64,000 nucleotides of DNA from Mangrovimonas sp. YM274 (GTDB taxonomy: Bacteria; Bacteroidota; Bacteroidia; Flavobacteriales; Flavobacteriaceae). Positions within the stretch are counted from its first letter, which is position 1. Every line of letters begins with the position of its first letter. The stretch is from contig NZ_CP133091.1 in the NCBI RefSeq assembly GCF_030908385.1, positions 1,722,128 to 1,786,127 on the forward strand, given 5' to 3'. Below, one piece after another: positions 18,951 to 27,007 of the stretch. The notes below the pieces were generated by a model. That model saw only the letters and a list, made by a program, of their open reading frames with translations, was not told where the DNA came from and made no database searches. A program made the position numbers and the translations under genes.

Positions 18951-19034
18951 AACTAACTCGTAAGACTAACTTCACAAAAAGAAAGATAAGTGCTAAAGCA
19001 TTGCTTATCTGATTCTTAAGTTAGTTGTTTTTTT
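18951..19034 (+). ncRNA. Candidate structured RNA or long terminator hairpin
   Basis: Outer stem AACTAAC (18951-18957) with GTTAGTT (19020-19026), an inner hairpin GATAAG (18985-18990) with CTTATC (19004-19009), and a run of T at 19028-19034. This nested fold with a T-tract on the plus strand suggests the 3' end of a plus-strand transcript. No ORF precedes it closely (tsaC ends 420 bp upstream). Confidence 0.3.
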
Positions 19035-19044
19035 GAATATTAGC

Positions 19045-19075
19045 AAAAAAAAACCCGCTAGCAGCGGGCTTTTTA
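19045..19075. terminator. Bidirectional terminator after the OmpA-type gene
   Basis: Stem CCCGCT / AGCGGG (19054-19059 and 19063-19068) flanked by nine A on the left and a T-run on the right. On the minus strand this is a GC-rich hairpin with a poly-U tail 19 bp after the OmpA-type stop codon. Confidence 0.85.
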
Positions 19076-19093
19076 ATTTATGGTGTTTGAGTT

Positions 19094-19951
19094 TTAACCT
19101 TCGTTGGAAAGGTTTTTCATTTCTTCCTCAATCATGTCGTAGAATTGGTCAATTTTAGGAAGTACTACAATTCTAGTACGTCTGTTTTTAGCTCTGTCTT
19201 CAGCGGTATCATTAGAAGCCAAAGGTACAAATTCAGCACGACCAGCAGCGATAAGCTGTTGCGGGCTTACATCTAAACTTTCCAATACTCTCACTACCGA
19301 TGTAGCACGCTTAACACTTAAATCCCAGTTGTCCAACAATACACCTCTTTGGTAAGGTACATTATCGGTGTGAGCTTCTACCATGGCTTCAAAGTTTGGT
19401 TTACTGTTAATAACCTTAGCTACCTTTGCCAACACTTCTTTAGCTCTGCTAGTCACATTGTAGCTGCCACTTTGGAATAACAATTTATCAGCGATAGAGA
19501 TGAATACAACACCTTTTTCCACGTTGATTTCTATATCTGGATCGTTGATACCAACTTCTTTCTTCAAACTTGAAACAATGGCTAGTGTTACACTGTCCTT
19601 TTTGGTTAAAGCTTCTTGAAGACGCGTAATTTTTAAATCTTTTTCTTTAAGGCTCTCTAATGATTTTTCAAGGTTTTCAGCTCCTTTTTGGGTAAGGGTC
19701 GTCAAATTTCCCTTAGTATCGATCAAGTCTTGGTTGGTTCTGCGCAAATCTGCAAGTTGTTCTTGCATACCCTCCAAGCGAGCCGTAGCGGCTGCTTTAT
19801 CTGATAGACAACTGTTAAGTTTTACGGTAGCGCTATTTAATAAGTCCTGAGTTTCTTTGTGTTTGGCTTCAAGTGCAGCATATTCTTTTTTAGACACACA
19901 AGATCCAAAAAGCAACATGGCAGAAGCACTCAATAACATTAGTTTTTTCAT
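19094..19951 (-). CDS. OmpA-family peptidoglycan-binding lipoprotein
   Basis: 285 residues. Lipoprotein signal with Cys in LLFGSC at residue 18, then a coiled coil (about 30-125, with EGMQEQLADLRRTNQDL) and a C-terminal OmpA_C domain: GVVFISIADKLLFQSGS near 145, VEAHTDNVPY near 192, NWDLSVKRATSVV and AENRRTRIVV-type end (AKNRRTRIVVLP). The HTDN and NRRTRI residues are the peptidoglycan (diaminopimelate) contacts. It likely tethers the outer membrane to the cell wall. Monocistronic, with its own terminator. Confidence 0.9.
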   Translation of the reverse strand: MKKLMLLSASAMLLFGSCVSKKEYAALEAKHKETQDLLNSATVKLNSCLSDKAAATARLEGMQEQLADLRRTNQDLIDTKGNLTTLTQKGAENLEKSLESLKEKDLKITRLQEALTKKDSVTLAIVSSLKKEVGINDPDIEINVEKGVVFISIADKLLFQSGSYNVTSRAKEVLAKVAKVINSKPNFEAMVEAHTDNVPYQRGVLLDNWDLSVKRATSVVRVLESLDVSPQQLIAAGRAEFVPLASNDTAEDRAKNRRTRIVVLPKIDQFYDMIEEEMKNLSNEG

Positions 19952-20067
19952 AATTATCCGTGATTATTCGTTATTCTTTTAACGTTCCAAAATTATAGAA
20001 AAGAATTGTCGTTTGGGAATAAGTTAACAAAAAGTTTAACAAAAATTATAAACAAAAAAATAGGACA

Positions 20068-20110
20068 CAAAAAAAGCCAAACCAATATCAAATCATGAAG
20101 TGGTTTGGCT
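20068..20110 (-). terminator. Terminator in the 504-bp intergenic region
   Basis: AGCCAAACCA (20075-20084) pairs with TGGTTTGGCT (20101-20110). Seven A on the low side give the poly-U tail for minus-strand transcripts. It would end the T9SS-protein transcript about 350 bases after its stop codon, leaving a long 3' UTR. Confidence 0.65.
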
Positions 20111-20195
20111 AAAAAGCAAGGTTGGTTGAGTTGTTACTGCTAAGATTAAACTTTTGTAATATCCCTGCTTGTGTTAAGGGTAAGGTAACTAGATT

Positions 20196-20228
20196 GAACC
20201 TAAATAGGTTCTGTTAAAATTGAACCTA
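20196..20228. repeat. Palindrome plus direct repeat of GAACCTA
   Basis: Palindrome GAACCTAAATAGGTTC at 20196-20211 followed by another GAACCTA at 20222. It lies in the otherwise gene-free stretch 20111-20455, where the only other feature seen is a GTTAA-N6-GTTAA repeat at 20331-20346. May be a protein-binding site or RNA hairpin; no function known. Confidence 0.3.
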
Positions 20229-20455
20229 TATTATACCTTGATTGTTAAATAAATGAGCAAAAAAACATTTAAATGTGTTATGTACACTTAAAAATGGATT
20301 TCGAAATTAGATATAAAAAAAGGCTTGAAAGTTAAATTAATGTTAATGGAGTTAATTTTATTCAATATGTCTAACTTTTTAAATGTTTTGTTGAACATAT
20401 TTTGGTTTTATTGTCTTAAGCCTAGTTATAGTTAAAAATGTGAGCTTTTCATTGA

Positions 20456-21169
20456 CTATTCTTTTACAAATTGCTTTGTAAAGTTTCCTTTATCGGTAGT
20501 CACTTTTAAAATGTACACTCCAGGGCTAAGTGCTTCTACATGGATTTCTGAAGCAGCATTACGCAATACCAATTGCCCTAAGCTATTAAAAACTTCGGCT
20601 GAAGTGATGCCTGTAATCCCCGTAATATGTAATGTAGAAGACGTTGGGTTAGGATAAAGCGCTATTTCCTCCATTGCTATTTCAGAAGTGCTTAAAGTAG
20701 CATTTTCTACAATTAAGTTATCAAATATGGCAAAAGTTATAGGTGAAGTGACTGTAAAAGAAGTTACATTTTCCCAATTTAAAGTGGCCGTAGCTGAGTA
20801 TTCTGAGTTTTCTACGGTTACAGCTTCATTTTCCTCTCCTTCTGGAGTTAATGTAAATGGGAAATCTTCTTCAGTGTAAAAGCTAACTAAGACCATTGAT
20901 GTAATATTCACAGGAGTGTCAAATGTAAATATGGTGGAAGAAGTATAGCATTGAAGTGATTTGCCTGAAAGGCCAGGAAAAACAGCAGAGCCGACAGTCA
21001 TGTTGGTGGTTCCTCCAGGTGTTGTAGCAGTTAGGGTAATTCCATCAATAGTTTCAGATTTAGAGGTAGAAGCACTTGTTTGAAGGGTTTCCCATCCAAA
21101 AGTGGTTTGTCCGAAAGTGTTGATAGTTCCTAATGCTGCAAAGCAGCCTAAAAGTAAAAGTTTTTTCAT
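20456..21169 (-). CDS. Secreted protein with T9SS type A sorting domain, unknown function
   Basis: 237 residues. Signal peptide (1-20, ending NTFGQ), a beta-rich middle with no recognised family (about 21-160, Thr/Ser-rich), and a C-terminal type IX sorting domain from about 165: LYPNPTSSTLHITG, then GVYILKVTTDKGNFTKQFVKE in two parts (GVYILKVTTDKG and NFTKQFVKE). It is exported by Sec, passed through the T9SS and attached or released at the surface. Its -7-like TAAATTTA (21184-21191) resembles that of the LamG genes, and a GTTAA repeat in opposite orientation lies 50 bp farther upstream. Confidence 0.85.
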   Translation of the reverse strand: MKKLLLLGCFAALGTINTFGQTTFGWETLQTSASTSKSETIDGITLTATTPGGTTNMTVGSAVFPGLSGKSLQCYTSSTIFTFDTPVNITSMVLVSFYTEEDFPFTLTPEGEENEAVTVENSEYSATATLNWENVTSFTVTSPITFAIFDNLIVENATLSTSEIAMEEIALYPNPTSSTLHITGITGITSAEVFNSLGQLVLRNAASEIHVEALSPGVYILKVTTDKGNFTKQFVKE

Positions 21170-21225
21170 GGTTATTTGTTAATTAAATTTAGACCATGAA
21201 ACTAAAAACTACTTTTATTTTTGGA

Positions 21226-21241
21226 GTTAAACGAAAGTTAA
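21226..21241 (+). promoter_or_regulatory. GTTAA-N6-GTTAA direct repeat, opposite orientation to the gene
   Basis: Same half-sites and 11-bp spacing as the LamG operators, but pointing away from the T9SS-protein gene at 20456-21169. It is 50 bp upstream of that gene's -7-like box. Could be a regulator site that works in either direction or a chance match in AT-rich DNA. Confidence 0.3.
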
Positions 21242-21250
21242 TGTAGGAAA

Positions 21251-22240
21251 TTATCTATATGTTTTTTGTCCTTTCAAATAATATCTTACAAGAATTGAAG
21301 CGTATTTATAATAGTGCTTTTGTTGTGTGATGTGTTCGCGTTGTTTTAGTAATTTAGGTAAGTGAGCATAATAACTAAAATGCGCCTTTAAAATGGAAAG
21401 AATATGTTTGAATTTTAATTCAAACAAAAATTTAAGCGCTGCAATGCCGTCCAAAATCAATCGTGTTAATATTAAAAAGAAAATTGGCCCACAGGCATTT
21501 TTGGTAAGGGTATAGAGGCTGTTCCTAAAATTAAGATAAGTTTTTCTTGGGTTGCTGGATTGCAATGTCGCTCCACCAACATGATAAACAGTGGAAGCAC
21601 CTATATATTTAGTAGTGTAGCCTAAATTAAAGGCACGCCAACACAGATCAATTTCTTCCATATGGGCAAAAAAGGACTCATCAAAACCATTTAGGGAATT
21701 GAAGGCGTCTTTACGTATAAAGAAACAGGCTCCTGAGGCCCAAAATATGTTAGCGTTGTCATTGTATTGGCCGGTATCGGTTTCTAGAGTGTCAAAGATT
21801 CTGCCTCGGCAAAAAGGATAGCCAAATTTGTCTATAAAGCCGCCGCCGGCCCCTGCGTATTCAAAGTGATCCTTTCGCTTGTAATCTAGAAGTTTTGGCT
21901 GTACAATGGCGGTGTTGGGGTTATTGTCAAACTCATTAATTATGGGGGAAAGCCAATTTGGACTCACTTCAATATCACTATTCAGTAAGCAAAAAATATC
22001 AGCGTCTACCTGTTTAAGAGCATCATTGTAGCCTTTGGCATAGCCACCATTTTCCTGATTTTGAATAACGATGATTTCTGGATAGGCAACTTTTACAAAG
22101 GCAATGGAATCATCTGTAGAGGCATTATCGGCTACGTAAATGGCGGCTCCTTGGGAATGCGATACCACAGAGGGCAGGAATTGTTCCAAAAGTTGTTTTC
22201 CGTTCCAGTTTAAAATGACAATAGCTATGCGTGTGCTCAC
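21251..22240 (-). CDS. Family 2 glycosyltransferase
   Basis: 329 residues. GT-A fold: start RIAIVILNWNGKQLLEQFLP, nucleotide-sugar/metal motif LLNSDIEVSPNW near 87 (DxD-like), acceptor/catalytic region EEIDLCWRAFNLGYT near 194, and AYxxHxGGAT-type segment (STVYHVGGATLQ). A hydrophobic C-terminal stretch (CGPIFFLILTRLILDGIAAL) suggests membrane association. This pattern is typical of rhamnosyl- or other glycosyltransferases for surface polysaccharides; donor and acceptor cannot be read. It follows the HsdR-N gene by 10 bp on the same strand and is probably co-transcribed. Confidence 0.9.
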   Translation of the reverse strand: MSTRIAIVILNWNGKQLLEQFLPSVVSHSQGAAIYVADNASTDDSIAFVKVAYPEIIVIQNQENGGYAKGYNDALKQVDADIFCLLNSDIEVSPNWLSPIINEFDNNPNTAIVQPKLLDYKRKDHFEYAGAGGGFIDKFGYPFCRGRIFDTLETDTGQYNDNANIFWASGACFFIRKDAFNSLNGFDESFFAHMEEIDLCWRAFNLGYTTKYIGASTVYHVGGATLQSSNPRKTYLNFRNSLYTLTKNACGPIFFLILTRLILDGIAALKFLFELKFKHILSILKAHFSYYAHLPKLLKQREHITQQKHYYKYASILVRYYLKGQKTYR

Positions 22241-22250
22241 AAAAATAGTT

Positions 22251-22712
22251 TCAAAGGGTTGATGGATTTGGGTAGTAGGAGGGTAAATCTCTTAAAAACG
22301 TATAGCGCTCCTCTTCAAAATCCATTTGACAATAATAATGATTAATTCCGTTGGTCACCATTAAAAAAGCAGCATCCAAAGTTAAATTGTAACGGGCTAT
22401 CTGGTCGAAAGTGCTTTGGCTAATCGGTACAGAAGGAGCCTTGCATTCTACGATAAGGTGAATACTGCCATCGGTATTAAATATAACAATGTCGTAGCGT
22501 TTTTTTAAGTTGTTAACAGTTAGTTCTTTTTCAACATTGATGAGCGGTTTTGGATATTTTTTCACCTCCATAAGGTAATGCACACAATGCTGGCGTACCC
22601 ATTCCTCGGGTTGAAGGATGATGAATTTTTTACGAATCTCATCGAAAATAGAAATTTTATTTTCGCTACTTTTGAAACGGAATGAAAACTTAGGAAAGTT
22701 TAGGTTTTGCAT
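22251..22712 (-). CDS. Orphan HsdR N-terminal-domain (PD-(D/E)XK nuclease-fold) protein
   Basis: About 153 residues from the start MQNLNFPKFSFRF; an ATG three codons earlier is possible. It corresponds to the N-terminal nuclease domain of type I restriction enzyme R subunits: RYDIVIFNTDGS followed by LIVECKAPSVPISQ gives the D and ExK-type catalytic residues. No helicase or HsdM/HsdS genes are nearby, so this is not a restriction system as it stands. Such stand-alone proteins sit next to holA in Flavobacteriaceae; the role is unknown, with DNA cleavage or repair possible. Confidence 0.8.
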   Translation of the reverse strand: MQNLNFPKFSFRFKSSENKISIFDEIRKKFIILQPEEWVRQHCVHYLMEVKKYPKPLINVEKELTVNNLKKRYDIVIFNTDGSIHLIVECKAPSVPISQSTFDQIARYNLTLDAAFLMVTNGINHYYCQMDFEEERYTFLRDLPSYYPNPSTL

Positions 22713-22814
22713 GTGCACCACTTGAATTTTTTCAAAAATACACTACATAAAATAAATACCAAATGTGGATTCTGGTTTTTCCATAGCATTTGGATACATG
22801 AAATTTTTACGCTT

Positions 22815-23819
22815 TTGGACGAGGTTAAACAGATAGTTACAGATATTAGGAACGGAAATTTAAAACCTATCTACTTTTTGATGGGGGAAGAACCCTATTA
22901 TATAGATAAAATATCCGATTATATTGAAGACAATGTACTCGCGGAAGAGGAGAAAGGCTTTAACCAAATGGTGTTGTACGGGCGTGATATTTCGGTAGAA
23001 GATATTGTTAGTAATGCCAAGCGTTTCCCGATGATGGCAGAACGTCAAGTAGTGATTGTTAAAGAAGCTCAAGATTTGGCGCGACAAATAGAAAAGTTGG
23101 CCTCTTATGCTGAAAATCCACAGCCTTCAACCGTCCTGGTGCTCAATTATAAGTACAAGAAAATTGATAAGCGTAAAGCACTTTATAAAAGTATTAAAAA
23201 GACAGGAGTAGTCTATGAAAGTAAAAAGCTTTACGAAAACCAAGTAGCCGATTGGATTAGACGGGTGCTTTCAGGACAAAACTATAGCATTACACCAAAG
23301 GCGGCCCAAATGCTAGTGGAGTTTTTAGGAACCGATTTAAGCAAGATCAGTAATGAGCTGGATAAGCTTAAAATTATTCTGCCTAAAGGTACCGAGATTT
23401 CAGCTGAGCAAATAGAGCTAAATATTGGAATTAGTAAGGACTATAACAACTTTGAGCTTAGAAAGGCGATTGGAGAAAAAAATACCTTGAAGGCCTTTCA
23501 GATTGTCAATTATTTTGCCGATAACCCAAAGGATAATCCTATGGTGGTTACCGTGTCCCTTTTGTTTAGTTTTTTCTCCCAACTCCTACAACTACATGGA
23601 CTGAGCGACAAAAATCCTAGAAATGTGGCTTCTGCCTTAAAAATCAATCCTTATTTTGTAAACGAATACATTTTGGCTGCGCGTAACTACCCAATGAGAA
23701 AAGTGAGTGCCATTGTGGAAACCTTGCGTACTTTTGATGTCAAAAGTAAAGGGGTGGGGGCGAACGCTATTCCCCAGGGAGATTTATTAAAGGAGCTTCT
23801 GGTTAAAATCTTCAATTAA
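22815..23819 (+). CDS. holA: DNA polymerase III delta subunit
   Basis: Clamp-loader subunit that opens the beta clamp. I place the start at a TTG codon (22815), giving MDEVKQIVTDIRNGNLKPIY, because it matches the usual N-terminus of the family; the frame is open about 108 bp further upstream, but that extra part is not family-like and overlaps the divergent gene. Features: YFLMGEEPYYIDKI near residue 18-31, VLYGRDISVEDIV, FPMMAERQVVIVKEAQ near 80 and the C-terminal helical collar (NPYFVNEYILAARNYP). 334 residues is the normal length. Confidence 0.92.
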   Translation: MDEVKQIVTDIRNGNLKPIYFLMGEEPYYIDKISDYIEDNVLAEEEKGFNQMVLYGRDISVEDIVSNAKRFPMMAERQVVIVKEAQDLARQIEKLASYAENPQPSTVLVLNYKYKKIDKRKALYKSIKKTGVVYESKKLYENQVADWIRRVLSGQNYSITPKAAQMLVEFLGTDLSKISNELDKLKIILPKGTEISAEQIELNIGISKDYNNFELRKAIGEKNTLKAFQIVNYFADNPKDNPMVVTVSLLFSFFSQLLQLHGLSDKNPRNVASALKINPYFVNEYILAARNYPMRKVSAIVETLRTFDVKSKGVGANAIPQGDLLKELLVKIFN

Positions 23820-23835
23820 CAACAATTTTACAAAG

Positions 23836-23898
23836 GTTAATCAAGTGTTAATGGTACACTTATTTTAAAGGCCGGAAAAGGCCTTTTGGTTACCTTTG
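23836..23898 (+). promoter_or_regulatory. Promoter with GTTAA direct repeat, upstream of a non-coding unit
   Basis: GTTAATCAAGTGTTAA at 23836-23851 (half-sites 11 bp apart) and an exact Bacteroidota -7 box TACCTTTG at 23891-23898, 55 bp from repeat start to -7 start. This is the same layout as in the LamG promoters. A weak hairpin AAAGGCC/GGCCTTT at 23867-23886 in between probably terminates holA. Confidence 0.5.
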
Positions 23899-23903
23899 CA
23901 ACG

Positions 23904-24134
23904 TAGTTTTATAAATAAATTGACGATCGGGATAAAGCTGTTATTTACTTTAAATACAGGCTTTTGAAGGTCGGAAGGTTTTTTTATTAAGTTAAGTTTT
24001 TAGTTGATTAAACGAATTCAAATTTTAGGTTGGTAGTTAGCCTCAAAATTTGACCGCAAAAAGGCTGTTACAGTCTTATGCAAATTGTGTTATGTTATGA
24101 AAAAAGTCAATCCTTTTTGGGTTGGCTTTTTTTT
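23904..24134 (+). ncRNA. Candidate non-coding RNA upstream of the LamG array
   Basis: The 452-bp gap 23820-24271 has no convincing ORF but has a promoter and a terminator. About 230 bases would be transcribed. They contain a strong hairpin at 24018-24053 (TCAAATTTTAGG paired with CCTCAAAATTTGA, one bulge, loop of about 11) and end in the terminator at 24105-24134. I do not recognise the RNA family; 6S-like or a leader/regulatory RNA are possible. The exact 5' end is inferred from the -7 box. Confidence 0.4.
24105..24134 (+). terminator. Terminator of the candidate RNA
   Basis: AGTCAATCC (24105-24113) pairs, with G-U pairs, to GGGTTGGCT (24119-24127), followed by eight T. It separates the unit from the first LamG promoter at 24187. 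Confidence 0.75.
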
Positions 24135-24186
24135 GTTTTTGAATTTTAATTATGCAGCTGACTATTAGTCTGTTGTAGTTTTTTAA

Positions 24187-24247
24187 GTTAAATTAAAGTT
24201 AATAACAGCTCTTGGTTTAATGTAGTGTAATGTGTGCTATAAATTTA
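24187..24247 (+). promoter_or_regulatory. LamG promoter 1: GTTAA direct repeat plus -7 box
   Basis: GTTAAATTAAAGTTAA starts at 24187; -7-like TAAATTTA is at 24240-24247, 53 bp from repeat start; the ATG is at +85 from the repeat. The leader acaactaaaatttaacaatt precedes the ATG. Confidence 0.65.
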
Positions 24248-24271
24248 AAAAACAACTAAAATTTAACAATT

Positions 24272-25477
24272 ATGATAATAAAATTACACAAAAAAATGTT
24301 TTTTACTGTATGCTTTATGGTGTCTGTGTTAACTTTTAATGCGCAAAGTGCATTGAATTTTGATAAGGTCAATGATTATATCCAAACACCTTATGCAGGC
24401 GTGCTTGGATCAGCTAACAGAACCTTTGAAGCTTGGATTTATGTGCCTTCCTCTGCACCCGCATCTAATTTGGCAATATTGGATTATGGATATAGTCAAG
24501 TTGGGGGTAGGAATACATTTGTGGTTGGCGGTGATAGAAGTTTGAAGTTTATTGCCGGAGCAGCCAATGTTTCTACCGATGCAGATACGGTGCCGTTGGA
24601 TATCTGGGTTCATGTAGCCTTTGTTAAAAATGGTACTACAGGTTATTTGTATATAAATGGAGATGAAATGGGGTTCGCTTCTGTGACTGCACTGAATACG
24701 CCTTCTTGGGGAGATGATGTGAAAATTGGAGAGCGTGTTGCAGGTGGTTCCATTTTGTTTCAAGGAAATATCGATGAAGTTAGGATATGGGATATTGCAA
24801 GAACCGAAGCGGAAATCCAATCTACTATGAATACTGGAGTATGTGAAGATGCTGCAGGATTGCAAGCATATTTTAAATTGGATGAAGGAATTGCCGAAGG
24901 AGATAATACTGGAGTCACCACAGCTGTAGATGCAGCCAATGGGAATAATGGTACCTTAATGGGATTCGATTTGTCTCCGGGAACTGTTTCTAACTATGTA
25001 GGAGGTCATGGTTTGGTAACTCAAGAAGGTGCTACCCTTACAGCCGCCCAGACAGGAGCTACTTACCAATGGGTGGACTGTGACAATGCCAATACTGCAA
25101 TTGCAGGAGCTACAGAACAGGTTTATACACCTGAAGTTTCTGGTAGTTTTGCGGTAGAAGTTACTGTGGATGGTTGTACTGTTACTTCTGAATGTGTGGA
25201 AGTGGCTTCATTAGGAGTGGAAGATACCTTATTTGCCAGCAATCTTAAATTGTATCCAAACCCAACGTCTGGAAATGTAAATGTGACTTTGAATGGTGTG
25301 TATCAAACTGTAGATGCACAATTGGTGTCTATCACAGGAAAGGTAGTAGCAACCTACCAATTTAGCAATACCAATGAATTTTCATTAGATCTAAACAAGT
25401 TCAATTCGGGGCTTTATTTCTTAAACCTTAAGGCAGATCAATTAGATGCTGCGACGGTTAAAGTGGTAAAGATGTAA
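24272..25477 (+). CDS. LamG-domain secreted protein 1 (T9SS cargo)
   Basis: 401 residues. Signal peptide to about residue 25 (VLTFNAQ), LamG/concanavalin-like domain about 28-185 of subtype A (YIQTPYAGVLG, RTFEAWIYVPS, WVHVAFVKNGTTGYLYINGD, IDEVRIWDIARTEAEIQ), a short linker, an Ig-like module (about 250-310, TGATYQWVDCDNAN, VYTPEVSGSFAVEVT) and a T9SS type A tail from about 320 (LKLYPNPTSGNVNVTL, SGLYFLNLKADQ, VVKM end). Likely a surface or secreted glycan- or protein-binding adhesin. First of nine tandem paralogues with its own promoter and terminator. No catalytic site is visible. Confidence 0.88.
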   Translation: MIIKLHKKMFFTVCFMVSVLTFNAQSALNFDKVNDYIQTPYAGVLGSANRTFEAWIYVPSSAPASNLAILDYGYSQVGGRNTFVVGGDRSLKFIAGAANVSTDADTVPLDIWVHVAFVKNGTTGYLYINGDEMGFASVTALNTPSWGDDVKIGERVAGGSILFQGNIDEVRIWDIARTEAEIQSTMNTGVCEDAAGLQAYFKLDEGIAEGDNTGVTTAVDAANGNNGTLMGFDLSPGTVSNYVGGHGLVTQEGATLTAAQTGATYQWVDCDNANTAIAGATEQVYTPEVSGSFAVEVTVDGCTVTSECVEVASLGVEDTLFASNLKLYPNPTSGNVNVTLNGVYQTVDAQLVSITGKVVATYQFSNTNEFSLDLNKFNSGLYFLNLKADQLDAATVKVVKM

Positions 25478-25500
25478 TTGTGTAATGTGTTTATGTTGAA

Positions 25501-25561
<61 letters not shown>

Positions 25562-25590
25562 CTGAAAATCAAATAATTGAGATTTATTAA

Positions 25591-25651
25591 GTTAAATTAA
25601 GGTTAATGAGCATGTTTGGTAAGATATTTCTGTAGGTCTTAAATAATTTTA
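25591..25651 (+). promoter_or_regulatory. LamG promoter 2
   Basis: GTTAAATTAAGGTTAA from 25591, -7-like TAATTTTA at 25644-25651 (53 bp), ATG 84 bp after repeat start; same 5' leader as promoter 1. Confidence 0.65.
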
Positions 25652-25674
25652 AAAACAACTAAAATTTAACAATT

Positions 25675-26916
25675 ATGATGAAAAAACTACACAGAAAAGT
25701 GATTTTGCCTGCATGTTTTGCGGCTTCTATGTTTACTGCCAATGCTCAAAATGCTTTGGAGTTTGATGGCTCTAATGACTATATTACTACTACGGCTCCT
25801 TCCATTGAAGGCAATGCGTCGAGAACCGTTGAAGCATGGATTAATGCCTCTTACGATTCTGGGCAACGATTTATAGTAGGAATGGGAACTATGGATGCAG
25901 GGACCCGATTCTCATTTAAAATTAATCCTGGATCTTCCTATATCCGCGTTGAAATAGGCGGTGGCGGATTAACCGGAAGCGATTACATAACAAATTCTCA
26001 ATGGCACCATGTAGCCGTGGTATATGACAATTCCTTGACCTCCAATAAGTACAAATTATATGTGGATGGTGTGTTGGATACCCAGGGCAATATTGGTAGT
26101 AATGATTTAGCCATAGGAAGCAATAACATGGCTATAGGAGCGAGAAATGATTTGGATCCAGCAACATATTTTGATGGAAAAATAGCTGAGGTACGTGTTT
26201 GGAATGTTGCGAGAACCGCCACAGAAATTGCCAATAATAAAGATGTAACCCTTTGTGGAAATGAAGATGGTTTGGTGGCTTATTACCAATTCAACGAAGG
26301 AACTGCAGGAACTGATAACTCAGATATTACTACAGTGTCCGATCTTAAAAATGGCTACAATGGAACATTGCACAACTTTTCTTTAAGTGGCGGGTCTTCT
26401 AATTATGTGGCAGGACCTACGCTTACAAGCTCAGTAGATGATACGGTGACATTGGATGCTTCTACACTTATGGCTACTGAGACGGGAGCTACTTACCAAT
26501 GGTTTAACTGCGCCGATGGAAATGTAGCGGTAGATGGCGCTACGGGTCAGTCCTTTACCCCAGAAGTATCGGGAACCTATGCGGTTGAGATAACAGATAG
26601 TGAAGGATGTATGGTAACCTCAACTTGTATGGCGGTAGAGGTTGAGTCATTAGGAGTGGAAGATACTTTGTTTGCTAACAGTTTAAAAGTGTACCCTAAT
26701 CCAGCGTCAGGAAATGTAAATGTAACGTTGAATAGTGTATATGAAACTGTAGACGCGCAATTGGTGTCTATCACTGGAAAAGTGGTAGCTCAATATCAAT
26801 TTAGCAATACCAATGAATTTTCATTAGATCTAAACAAGTTCAATTCGGGGCTTTATTTCTTAAACCTTAAGGCAGATCATTTAGATGCTGCGACGGTTAA
26901 AGTGGTAAAGATGTAA
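25675..26916 (+). CDS. LamG-domain secreted protein 2 (T9SS cargo)
   Basis: 413 residues. Signal peptide to about 25 (MFTANAQ), LamG domain of subtype B (YITTTAPSIEGNASRTVEAW, FIVGMGTMDAGTRFSFKI, WHHVAVVYDNSLTSNKYKLY, IAEVRVWNVARTATEIA), Ig-like module (TGATYQWFNCADGN, FTPEVSGTYAVEITDSEGC) and T9SS type A tail (LKVYPNPASGNVNVTLN ... VVKM). Its nearest relative here is protein 6 at 33795. The last ~40 codons are nearly identical in DNA to those of gene 1, which points to gene conversion. Binding partner unknown. Confidence 0.88.
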   Translation: MMKKLHRKVILPACFAASMFTANAQNALEFDGSNDYITTTAPSIEGNASRTVEAWINASYDSGQRFIVGMGTMDAGTRFSFKINPGSSYIRVEIGGGGLTGSDYITNSQWHHVAVVYDNSLTSNKYKLYVDGVLDTQGNIGSNDLAIGSNNMAIGARNDLDPATYFDGKIAEVRVWNVARTATEIANNKDVTLCGNEDGLVAYYQFNEGTAGTDNSDITTVSDLKNGYNGTLHNFSLSGGSSNYVAGPTLTSSVDDTVTLDASTLMATETGATYQWFNCADGNVAVDGATGQSFTPEVSGTYAVEITDSEGCMVTSTCMAVEVESLGVEDTLFANSLKVYPNPASGNVNVTLNSVYETVDAQLVSITGKVVAQYQFSNTNEFSLDLNKFNSGLYFLNLKADHLDAATVKVVKM

Positions 26917-26939
26917 TTCAATAAAGCGTTTATATTGTA

Positions 26940-26968
26940 AGCCAGCCCAATAGGGCTGGCTTTTTTTG
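26940..26968 (+). terminator. Terminator of LamG gene 2
   Basis: AGCCAGCCC (26940-26948) pairs with GGGCTGGCT (26953-26961), then seven T. Confidence 0.85.
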
Positions 26969-27007
26969 TTTGGTATATGGGTGTCAGTAATTTGTGGTTT
27001 TAAGGCG

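Noticed and set aside
20024-20040. Two GTTAA sites upstream of the OmpA-type gene
   Set aside because: Spacing is 12 bp rather than 11 and the distance to the likely -7 box (TAATTTTG) is 45 bp, outside the LamG pattern.
22251-22712. Type I restriction-modification system
   Set aside because: Only the HsdR N-terminal domain is present; no helicase part and no HsdM or HsdS genes nearby.
22707-22814. N-terminal extension of holA from an upstream ATG
   Set aside because: The extra 36 residues (HHLNFFKNTLHKIN ...) are not family-like and overlap the divergent gene; the TTG at 22815 gives the usual N-terminus.
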